A stretch of DNA of 64,000 nt from Nautilus pompilius (taxonomy: Eukaryota > Mollusca > Cephalopoda > Nautilida > Nautilidae). The translations under genes were made by a program, and so were the position numbers. Shown piece after piece: positions 25,062 to 37,400 of this stretch. Numbering within the stretch: the stretch's first letter is position 1; each line of letters opens with the position of its first letter. The stretch covers positions 881,501-945,500 of the forward strand of contig JACATO010000600.1 of assembly GCA_018389105.1 (NCBI GenBank). The letters run 5' to 3'. The notes beneath the pieces were generated by a model that searched no databases, was not told where the DNA came from, and saw only the letters and a program-made list of their open reading frames with translations.

Positions 25062-28000
25062 CTGGAAAGGGGAAAAATCAAAGCAGTGTAAATGTAATAA
25101 TAATAATGAAAAGCAATCACAAATTACCAGACAAAATACTCATAGTGCATTCAAGTTGTACTTTTTGAAAATAATAATATTTACTTTTAAGCATAACTAT
25201 ATTAGTGTAACTGCGTATCCGGGTTCTTTACCACACATCAGTGGTATAAATCTCGGTCACTAGCTCGGCAAACAGACAGGTCACTGGGCTAACTAACTCA
25301 AGAGAACAATGACCCCCCCTCCTCCCACGCGAAGAGAGAGAGGGAGAACAATTTAAGAAATACGCATTAGAATCTACCACCATATTTTGTATTAAAATCT
25401 ATATTGGAAGAAAAGATATATTTTCACTAATAGTTTGAGACAACTGACAACAATTAGGGTTCTTTTTTGCGAGATAACAAAAGAAAGCAAAGAATTAGTT
25501 CGGACATTTCCCATCGTCTTATTAGTAGTAACTGAACTAACTAATGAATTCGTGTTTCTACGATTATTTTGTCCTGTGGCCATCCATCATCAGGCTTTAG
25601 TCCTAAAAAAGAATGTTTTGAAGTCCAACGGTGCTATTTTATAGTGGTTGTACTTTTCCTCTCATTAGGCGTTTTTATTTTGTATGCTGTACACGCGGTC
25701 TTCTGGTAGCACAGAGCACTAAACGTCGGTTAAAAAAATACACCAAATTTTGGCACTCAACAGGTTCAAAACCAAATAATAAAATAGAAAAGAAAGAATC
25801 TATTGATAAAATAAGAACAGTAACAAAACAACCACTGCAAATTAACATCATTTCATTACAGCAGTAGCCCCGGTGGCGACAGATAACGATCACTGAAAAT
25901 TAGGTTTATTGGTTGGTTCCGAAAATGTATTACCTGCACAATGCGAGAGAATAATAATTATTTTTAGGAATTAACGAAAAGAATTATGCATTTTGTTCGT
26001 TTAACGACGGCTAAGTTTTGGATGCATAAAGAATTAATTTCTTGAAGTTTGAACTTCGTAGAGGGCCTGGCTAATTTCTTCCTCAAGTCCGTGAAACAAA
26101 ACTTATGGTTAATTAGAGCTAAATGTTTCCTTCCTGTCGGACGCGCGTAGTGTCGCTTCGTAACCGAGATGGTGTTGCTGGTGTAAGCGGCCTGCTTTAC
26201 TAATCCATATGTAATGGATATAGAATACAATAACAAGAGTTTTGAAAACTTTTTGTAGAATAAATAAAATAAGTAAATGTATTTTTTATATAACCTTGCG
26301 TTTATTGCCATTTTTCGAAACAAACTACCATAATGCAATAACAACATGGCAAAATTATATTAGCAGGGAACAGTCGCATGACATCTTGAAGGTATCTTCA
26401 GCGAGAAAAATTGAAAATTTGATGAATTAAATACATATTTTGGATACCACTGATTATAATTAAAATATATGTATACATGTAATTTTAAAGATTTTGTACA
26501 TTAAAGATTAAAAGTTAATCAAACAAAAAAATCTTCAGTTAGAAACAAGACTTCCATGTTAGCTTTCATATATTACATATGAATGGTGCAATCGTAGTAA
26601 GCAAAGTAAGTATCGTAGACAATAGTCTGAATAAAATTTTAGAAGTATAGGAACGGGTAACAGAAGCAAAACCGGTCTGTATTAACACAAATTACTAATG
26701 AATTTAACTAATTTGATCATTTTTAATGTAAGTGAAAAAGATTTGAAAGGCTAACCTATACATTAAAATAGATAGAAAATTATTTTCACGTGGACTGGGA
26801 ATGCATAGAAACATTAACACCTTGAATATTAATGTGGCAAGAGTACTGTAAAAAGTAAGTTATCCACCTACCTTTAAAACAAATGTTTCTCTTTAAAGTG
26901 TTGATAGAACGTGGAAAAATTCATATAATTTCCCCATTAACAATTTACGGACCAATTGAATTTAATTACAACAAAGGCTGGAGCGATAATAACGCTAGCA
27001 GAATCTGCTTTGGTTTGCAGAAGGGAATTAATCAAGCAAGGATAAGTATCAGCAACAGAAGGGGCCCAGCGGGTTCTGAGAGAAACAATACATGATTGAT
27101 TCTGATAAATATATTTTCTCATTAATTATATATTAATACTTTAGTAAATAACAGTTTAAACAGAAATAATAATAATAATAATAATATAGGTTGCCCTTGA
27201 TACCAACAGGAATATGACTATAAGACAGCTAAAAAAAAGTGTTCGTTTTTCATTCAAATGATAAACGCTTCAACAAGAGGAAGTATGCATTAATAATAAA
27301 ATATATTAAAGTATGGTTTCTTTAGCATTTCCTTTCTCGCTTCTAACTTTTTTAACATCTCCATAATGCGTATAGCAAAATTAATAGATAAAACTAAACT
27401 TGTCCAGACAAATTCTCACGTCTATGAATTGTAATTTATGTAAAACGAAATGTGGACTCTACGAAAACACACGTGTTTTCATAATAAATCAAAGCAAAGA
27501 ATTAAAAGAAGCAATTAACATTTAATATGTTTATTAAAATGGTGGCACGGTAATTAGTCTAAGGTGAGTTTGAATCCCGCTAGACAACGGCTCAGTCCGG
27601 GGAACGTCTTCAGCATATTTTTCCCCTCCTCTTATCCAGCCAGCCGCGTAGGTTTTCCCCACATCTGATGAGCTCTAGTAAGGTTTTCCCTGCCGCAGGC
27701 AGATCACCTGCAGTAAAGAAATACTCCTCACGCAAATACTTATTTAAATGCCATATTTTAAGTAAATAAATAAATAAATAACAAACGCAAAACGATTTAA
27801 AATCTTTTGTTACACATTACAATTTTGAATTTGAAATTATTGTCTACGAAAAAGAATTCCGAATTTTATTTAAGTTCAAAACTATATTTCTGATAATTTC
27901 AAGTTATATATACTGTAGGTAGATCCCACCAAGACAACTAACTAACAGTGTCATAAGGGCATTATACTGAAAACGTTAATAACATTACGATGATGCATAT

Positions 28001-31000
28001 GATTCGTCTTTTGTTTGGAGTACTAGAGTAGATTCTTCCACTGTGCATTATGCAGGTTAACTTTGAAGATTTTCCCTAATACACTGAACAAAAAGTAATA
28101 GTTACTGACTCATAAATAGACCAAAAAAACACTTTACATTACACTTACATGATATTTACTGTCTCAAATTTAATTCCAAATAAAAACCATGTAAGAACTG
28201 ATTTTTTTGTTTTGTTTGGCTCTTAATATGACTCAGTAATTATAACAGCTTTTCCAGTAGTAATTAAATGAATGAATAAAAAAAAAAAACAACTCAGCTT
28301 CTTTTGTATGAGAGAACAGTTCTAACATTTGCTAACAATGCCATCTTATATTGCTACAAAGTTACTAGTAGTTCTGTTCATATGTAATCTCAACATTAAA
28401 AAGTTAACAAGAAACTGAAATAGGTCAAGAATACATATCGATCTGGTCCTAAATAAAGTGATTTTACGTCAGAAAAAAAATCAAAACGAAAGTCACAATA
28501 TCATGTGATACACAATATCACGTGATCTACCACCCACTAAATTATTACTCATCGCTATTATAAAGTAGCAAAGTTTCTCGGCTTCTTTAGAAAGAAAGTG
28601 TTTATTCGTAACATTTATTTTTTTACGATTTTGTAAACTGATGACGTAAGAGCACATTAAAAATCTATTTTCTGATCTGATTAAAGATTACTTTTTCTGA
28701 AACTCGAACGACAGGGTAAGAGGAGAGCCGCCCCGCTTCAAAATAGTCCTCTGGCGTCTTTGTTCTAGTCAGAAGCTTTTCGACCTTTTCTTTATCAGTT
28801 TATTTTTGGTAGATGGGTTTCATCGATTTTTTCCCATAGAGCTTCCCTTAAAAAATTCCGAAATATCTCAGTCCCCACCAAAACAATGACCTCATTCTCA
28901 CTTACGACCGCCTGTTTCTCCAACAGTTGCTTAGAGAACATTCAAGGTCAATTAACAAGTTTCTGCACGAAGCTGGTGGGTGGTTTGGTTATTTTATTTA
29001 TTTATTTTTAATCTTTGTGTTCATCGTAAGCAAACTCGCGCTTAGTGAACGGCTTCGACTTTTTAACATTTAAAACCAAAGAAAAATTTATAAATAAATC
29101 TGTTTCGAGAAATGATAAATAAAAATGAACTCTTATTTTCAGTAGTTTGCGCTTTGTGTAACAAAATAATGTAACATATAGGATCTGATAAATACAATTA
29201 CGTATAGCAATAAAATGCATTAAACATAAGAGAACGTGATCTACATTTACAAACATTTCGAACTAAGTACAGTTAAAGTTGGAGTATTAAACAGTGAAAA
29301 AACTAATTAGTGGTGACATTATTTTGAATATTAGCAATCATTAGTTTTATAAAATAAGGTTGGTTGAATATAGTCGACCCCGCGTAATCGCGGTTCGGCA
29401 TTCGCGGCCCCGGTTATTCGCGGAATTTTCCTTAGAACCCAACTAATAATTGTTCGTGGAAACCCCCGCATATTCGCGGAATCGCAAATATCTTCCGCGA
29501 CTTTTTTATGGCTTTTTTCACGGCAATATATATTTTTTCACGCTTTTTAACGCTAAATTATTAAAAACAATACAATTTACTAATTTTGTAATATAAATAC
29601 TAACGTAAATTCAGCAAAATATCAATATAAAATAAACGCTATTGGCTGGAGGTTTGAAAGTAGCCAATCCGAGAGCGGTATTCATTTTTCTTTGCTGCTG
29701 ATTGGCTGCTGCCCACGAGGCGCTGTCTCAAGCAGATGCAGCCAAGCAACCCCGCATCATCCCAGTTTACCGCGTGTAGCTATCTAGAGTGTTTCGCTGA
29801 GTGTTTCTCTGAGTGTTGTATTTTTTATTAAATTATTATTATATATTTACTTATATTTTTTTATTATATTTTACGTTATATTTTGACGTTTATAGGCATT
29901 TATAAGCATTTTTATGGACCACGTCCAATATTCGCGGTTTTTCACTCTTCGCGGGTGCTCTATGAACGTAGCCCCCGCGAATACCGGGGGACATCTGTAT
30001 ATGTAATTGCACTGTGGCTTAAATATCTTCATGTATAACTTCAACCCGTCATTACAATAATTTCAATAATATATAAATAATCTGCAAAATGTGCCATTTA
30101 TATTTATTATTTATGTGGGGAGTTCTTGATAATGGACCAGATTGCACGAAAAATAAATAGGAGCCGCCGTTGTTATAATTGAAAATATAACTACAGTACC
30201 AGTAATTCCCTTTTCGTTCACAAGTCCCTACAAAGAATATTTAAACTGTTTGAAAACAGCTACAACTACCTTCAATGATTTTCTGACCATCTTCGTTATT
30301 GCTGTCGATATTCAAATATTACTCGAACAAAAATATCTACACGTATCTATTAATATTTTCTTTCTTTTCGTACTCAGATGCTTACGAGATATTTGCATCC
30401 ATGGCGGTAAAGTAGTGATGCAGTTATCTGCTAGAAAGCGTTATCCTGTGCTATGAGGGTCCAAATTCCTACCAGAAACCTTTAGTTTTAAATGTGAGAG
30501 GAAATCTACAAGACCAACGAGTGAACTAAACCAACCTCAACTGGGGATTGAGCTCGGGCGATCAACCGTGGCAATCCAATAATCAGGTCACCCTCACCGG
30601 TAAATATAGACTAGATTAGCTCACGTGTTGCTTTGCTAATCAGAAATGTTACTGTAGTGTGGACAGTAACAAGTGCGTTATGATATAGGTCAGCAGGAAT
30701 ATGCTTTTCAAACTAGAATCTTTCCGAATAGATACAACCCTCCCCATAAGAGTACTCGATAAAAATCCATGCAGATGAACCAGTTAAAAATTGTGATGTG
30801 AAAGATAAATTGTTTAGTTAGCAAATTCTCAAAATGAGTTAACCCAAAAACAGGCCTATCAAACGATACTCTGCCAATCTGAATTTCTAGCATCAAAAAC
30901 CAAATACAGTAATCGTTAGATTCTGCTATTTAATTTTAATTATAATACATACACGCAAAGCTAGCCGGATTTAGTCACAAATGTTTCAAATAAGTGATTA

Positions 31001-31079
31001 ACCAAACGTGAATCCTTAGCGTCATTTTATTTCCAACCTGCCTAATACACTATATAAAAGATTTCTGCATAATAAATAC

Positions 31080-31157
<78 letters not shown>

Positions 31158-33436
31158 TACGACAAGAAATGAAATGTCAATAAATAGATTTTTTCTTGTC
31201 TCTTCTTTCAAAGGACTTTATGAACAGGTAATGTGACCTCTTTGCTATGCTGTCTTTTTCAAAATTGGAGCATTTCAAACTTTGTGACGCGGTTCGTCGA
31301 CGCCTCAAACAGTCACATTATTAACTCGCCCCTCACGAGCCGAGCATGGTCGTCGCTCATTCCTTAGGTCGTCATTGCAGAAGCATCCGAAGAGGTGATA
31401 TCTGAACGTATCGCATCACACAGATCTCAAAACGTCTTTCGGAACGAAAATTGAAAGAAAATAAAAAGGTTACATTTGAGTTTTCAGTATAACGCAGTAA
31501 AAATGTACACTAAACTGTGCGAATATAGTCCCGAGGCAATACAACACGAGAAGCAGGCAGCACACGTGACCAATTCCGACTCACTGCTGTGCGCTGCCTC
31601 CTGCGCTTCTCCTTTAACGAACTGATGAAGCTTTTAACTTTATCAACGGTAGGAAAGCTGCTCACATGACTGTCTTCCTTGACCGCCACCAGCGCTTCCG
31701 CGGGACTAATCGCGTAGTAACTCGAAGAACTACTTTCGTTTTACTAGACATTATTAACGCTTCACTAGAGTTTCTACCTACGAAGTTGGGGAATAGATTT
31801 TTCAATAATTTCTCTCGTGATGCACCGAGAATGAAATAGAGGGCGGCAAACGGTTTCTCTCCGCCCACGGAAATACTCAAACAAAAAATAAAAACAAAAT
31901 CTATTTTTCCACAATGACCTGGGTTTTTGTACCGTCGAGAAAGTGGCCACCTGACTCGTGAGGGGCCTGTTAAAAAGTAACGGTAAAAGAGAGAGCTAAT
32001 TAAATTAGTCATTAGTCTTTTATTATCTGGCAATGAGTCTAGAGAGCCAATATTAGGTTTAAACGTATCAGAAACACGACAGTACAAACAACACGGGAAG
32101 GTCTGCTGTTGTGTCTGCAAAATGACAATAGCTTCAATCAAATAACGACAATTTTCTTTGACCTACCTGGGGATGCATTAGTAGCAGCTCTTTAACGAAT
32201 TTGTGCAGTTCCATTTCTCTGTATTCGGCCAACTTCCGGTCATTCCTCCGAAACAGCTTGCGACCTGCAGAGAAAAATCCTGCTTGCTTAAGATATCTTA
32301 AAAACGCACATAAGATATCCGCCAATTAGCTATTAAATACGTATAAAAATGGACAGCACAAACACTGTTTGATTAAAGCTACAGCTGTTTCAATACCCCC
32401 TAAGTGTACAATTCAAAAAGGAGAAAAGAAACAAATACACAAATAAATACATTTTCAAACTAGGTGGTGATTTTCAACTAAGACGTCATACAAAAGAAAA
32501 ACAACTTCAGTTCCAAACTGAAATCACTACTATACATATAATATATATGTGGTGATATGAGCAGTGCATGTTAAACCAGGTGCAGACAGAAAAAATTCAA
32601 GATATAATTTTCTCATTGATGACATAAAAATACAAGTCCGGTCTTCTAGATTTTCGGTTGAAGATCTATGAAATCCCAACTTATATATCATCAAAAACTA
32701 AATTAAATTAATAAAATTATCCTCCATTATCCATATGATGATTTGTAATTTAAAAGGAATGTTTCCTAATTGAAAATGAATGCCGTGTTATTATTTAAAT
32801 AACGCTATGGCTGACTGCCGCTTGTTTTCTTTTTTTAATATTATTTTTTCACTCTAATTTAATTCAACTAAATAAATAGCAATAAATATACAAATAAAAA
32901 TAACGTGAGACAGTAATTTATTTTAAAAATCCCTCTGGAAAACAATATGCTTCATTAGAATTTCGTTTTCATGTCAGCAAAGTGCGGTAATAAACCTTTA
33001 TATTCAGATTATTTAACCACATAGAAAGAAGGATTATAGAATGTAAATTCATTGAAAAACATATTATTAAATAAAATACAATTTTTAAAGCAACGCTAAA
33101 TTCTTTGTGCACTTCCTAACACCAAGAAAAGTTTCTTTCTCAGATCATTGTACATTGAAAAAGGAAACTGAAAGAGTCTGTTTTCAAATAGAATTGTCAA
33201 ATGAATAGCCCTGTGTGTATATACACACACATACATACATATCGTTTTGTTTACATAATTTAATAAATGTAACTCAATACAAGTAGAAAGCTCTGCTATA
33301 CTTCGCGCGTAAATAACAGTGCAAGAAAGCGTTACGAAATAAAAAATGCTAGTTTTTTGTCATTTAAATGCTCTCTTCGTCGATAGAATAATATCAAACT
33401 ATAGTCCTAGTGCTAATAATAATAATAATAATAATA

Positions 33437-33470
<34 letters not shown>

Positions 33471-34393
33471 CGATATTAGCTAATGATGCATATAATTAAG
33501 TGAAAATGCATATTAAGATTCTTGCCGTAGCCTTCTGCTCACAACCAAGCTGTTGACATCATATCTGTAATTTTTAGTATGATACGATACCTATTTATAT
33601 CTACTTACCACGGAGCAGAGAAAAAAGAAAAAAATCTTAAAATCTTTACAGAAACTTTGTAATTTTTTTTTTCTACCTCCCCTCCTATATCCACTAACTT
33701 TTTCTGCAGTCCATTTGCTCGGTCGTGTTAAGTCGATGTTACGTTCTAGTTACAAGGCAATCAAGGTTTGCCAGCAAATAGTGTAATAAATATCAGTATT
33801 ACATCCTTGAAAACAAAAACAACAAAAACGCAGAAATGACCATGTCAAACTCAAAAATTTCCATTTAAACATCTCTCTCTCTCTCTCTCTCGGCTAAACA
33901 TTGTGTGCAGTGTCTGTGGAACACTACGAACGAAATTTAACGCTTGCGAGTCTTGCGAGAACGCGCTCGCACGATCACGATACCAAACACTCTGGCAGCT
34001 AGATTTTCGTCGTAGATCAACACCTAGTGCGTGAAATGCAGTCCCAAAGGAAGAGGCAAAGTGCGTCTAACAGTAACGAGAACTATGAGAATCCATATAG
34101 CTTTCTACAATGTTTGAATAATAATTAATATAGAGGATAAAAGAGCAGATCTATTACATTATTGCTGGAACGTAAGTATTCAAATATAACTTCCCAAAAA
34201 TACAAATCGTGCTTTGTCAAAAATGATTGTTTAGGGACAAGTTATGACAGGATTATTAACATTTTCATTATGTAAGAAAAGCAAACAAATAATGCCAAAA
34301 CATAAGATAATCGAGCTGCGAAACCCTCGGTATTATTTGCTTGCTTTCTCGATTCGATCATTGATTTATTATTTTAGAGAAAAATTTATGATG

Positions 34394-34426
<33 letters not shown>

Positions 34427-37400
34427 GGCTTGAACGATTACAATTTAAGGTTTCATAAATAGATATCTGTACGAGAACTGCTGCAGGTAAAACTTATAAA
34501 AAAAACTTTCCAAAAGTAAAAGAAATTAGGCGTGGTTCCTTTCTAATATTTTAAACCACTAAAACCAAATAGAACTTTTAAAAAAAATTACTCCTCTTCC
34601 TCCTCTCTGGAGTCGTTCTTTCATGTTTCTTATGAAAAGGTGTTAGTCTCCATTTTTTGAAAAATGAATTGAAAGATTTTATTCCACATCATCTTAATCT
34701 AAAATTAAAAATAAATAAATAAGCAAACATTATTATTAATAATAATAATAATAAAAAAACAAAAACGTGTTATTTTTTAGGCATCAAAAACTGACTTTTA
34801 CATTATCCATTTAGAACCATTGTTAGATGACAGAAAATTTAAGAAAAGTTATACTGTTTATTATGGTTGTCCATCATGTCTCGTGATAAAAATATAGCCA
34901 ATTTTTAAATCTACTATGTATGTCACTGGCCGATAAAATGTTTTCCATCTCCTTGTTTAGAAGATCACCGTACCACGCAGTTAAAATCATTGATATGGAC
35001 CACTCATGAAGAGTTAAGTATGATAAATTTTTCTGGGTGTATAATCCTGTAGTCGGGGAATCAGCTGAAAATTTTGAACATGATCACGAGATCTTTCCGA
35101 CTACCATTATCTAGGTCAGGCTAATCACGAGATATATGAATGAGCTTTTATGGTTTTCTACAGTCAGAAAAAAAGTTACTTTTACCGGTATGGAACTGAA
35201 TAGAAGATATACATTTTCGATAAAACGATGGGGAAACTTGTATTTTTCACTTGCCATTAAGTATTTAAAACGAAAATACCACATTCTGAACTCTAGAGCG
35301 AAATTAATTATTCGTTGCTCTACATGTACGTCAATTAAAAATCCGGTGATCACTAGATTGTATATACCAAAGGTTACTCACTGCTATTTTCCTTGAAATT
35401 TGTACTCTGCCCAAGAAAACACGAGCACAAAAAGATGATCAGTTGGGATGTATGGTCTATTAGAAACAATGAGAAAAATCGAAAGTCCGAAATCGCCGGA
35501 AACATTTCGTTTATCTGAAGTAAATATTTGAATTCCTTCAAACAAAAATTTGGATATCATATCTGAGGATTTTGAAATTATAGACATGCAATATTTTAAA
35601 AGTGCGCCATGAAATATAAACAAAAACAACAACGCTACACGTACACCTGCCATTCTGCCACTTATACCTTCCTTTCCCAGCCAGAAACACGGACGAGAGA
35701 ACATGCTGGCCCTTCTCGGGCACCCCTGAAGCAAGGTATCTTTCTCCTTCCTTGATGCAAAACTCCATGTCATCAATGGGATGTAATTTGCATCAATCAA
35801 CAGGCTGAGCACAAGATGACGCTTAAATGCCAGTGGAATGTGAGATATATCTCTCTCTCTCTCTCTCTCTCGTTTAGTGAAGTGCTATACAGATACATCC
35901 CTCTTATAGCGCTCAGGGTGCGTTCTTGGTAAACGGAACGCGATAGGAAGTTATTATAACGTAAGAATTTTCCTCAAAATCAAAGAGCGTTATAAGGAAA
36001 CAGCGCTATAAGAGACATGCCAGTACAATCCTTAATAATCAGTGAGTTCATCAACCACGGTTTCCAACACGATGAACAAATAGCAACTGTTATGGTGTCT
36101 AGAGTAAAAGGTGTACTGCTGTCAACTGCAAACTCGATAGGCTCCTTCCTAGTGGGTGAGTTTTGAGGGCACCATTGGCAATCGACAGAGGAACAACAAC
36201 AACAACAAAAATAACTAAATATAGATTATTTACTTCGAAACATTTCGTAAATTGTAAAGAACTAAGTATTAAAATAAATAGACAAATCGGTTGTTTAAAA
36301 TCAAAATGAGAAAATGCAATATCTTGGTCAGTGGCTAATAAAATAACTAGTTTGTGTGGGATTAATTCAACAGTATAACCCATTATTCTTTTAAATAAAT
36401 AAAAAATGCGATATTCTTGTAATGGTTTATTGCCAAAATCGATAAAATACATTAAACGCGCGTTACGACTTCAGCGTGTATTGATTCGGCCTTTTAGTTA
36501 GAAATGTTAAATTGATTTTTCCGTGACTAACAAAGTTCGAAAAATGGAGAAATCGATGGAACTCCTGAGATAACGGCAGTAGAGAGATTGTGGAATTTTA
36601 TTCTGAGCTCACGTATCAAAAATTAAAAAAAATATTCTTGATCTCTTTCAAAAGTCATTAATAAAGTTAATTTTAGTTGGTTGTTAGTATAATCTAGAGG
36701 CGTGATTTTATGGTTAGGGATAGAGTTAAGATGCATTCTGAAGTGATGGTAAATGTTTCTACGGATTCTTATCCAATTTTATTCAGAGCAGAACAGATTA
36801 TCGTTTCATCTGTCATGTACACCAAACAATTTCTGAAATGTGAATCCAACCACCATCCAAAAACGAAATGCCAAAAAAGAGAGGTAAAATGAAAAATGAC
36901 ATGATGTATCGCTTGCGCGCCAAGTTCAAATAAATCATTTAAAAACAGTTTAAAAACATCAAAAGTCCCAACATGCATCCGTCAAGTGCTGAAAACAAGT
37001 AATAATGGAAAATAATGACTCCATATGAATGTGAATAAAACCATCCTTTTTTCCAAGTGCAGAATATTGACATTTTGGCTACACAGCCATATCATTTACC
37101 GATACGCGATACGCAGGCACACAACCTGTTTCCTCTAGCAAAAACATTAAATTAATATTTTTTAAACTCTGCATCATATTTTTTGCGTCTTATCTATTGT
37201 CTCCCCCTTTTCATTTCTCAGGAGCTCCCTGTCGCCCGTTGGTTAACGGAAGACAAAATCTTTTTGATGTTGTTGTTGTTGTCGTCGTCGAGCGAGTTGG
37301 ACTTCCGAACGAGGTTCTTTCAATGGCATCGCATCCCGTAAAGACAAGTGGCCTGTTCTCTGTCGAGTCCTCTTCGTTACTGAGAGATGTTCGTCGAGCC

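Larger units (their letters stand above)
25062..32166 (-). other. PX gene intron 2
   Basis: A 7.1-kb GT-AG intron. It contains a short (AAT)n near 27,166-27,186, two SINE-like sequences, a Tigger-type MITE, an (AAT)n tract and a piggyBac-type MITE close to the donor side. Open frames such as 26347-25964 and 32141-31662 lie inside it and look non-coding. Confidence 0.75.

Noticed and set aside
25964-26347. A 127-codon minus-strand open frame
   Set aside because: It is intronic, with no motif, no splice sites fitting the PX gene, and AT-driven residue content.
31662-32141. A 159-codon minus-strand open frame next to PX exon 2
   Set aside because: Most of it lies within the TTAA-bounded MITE, the composition of which explains the lack of stops. 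It has no domain, and the exon 2 donor at 32166 removes it as intron.
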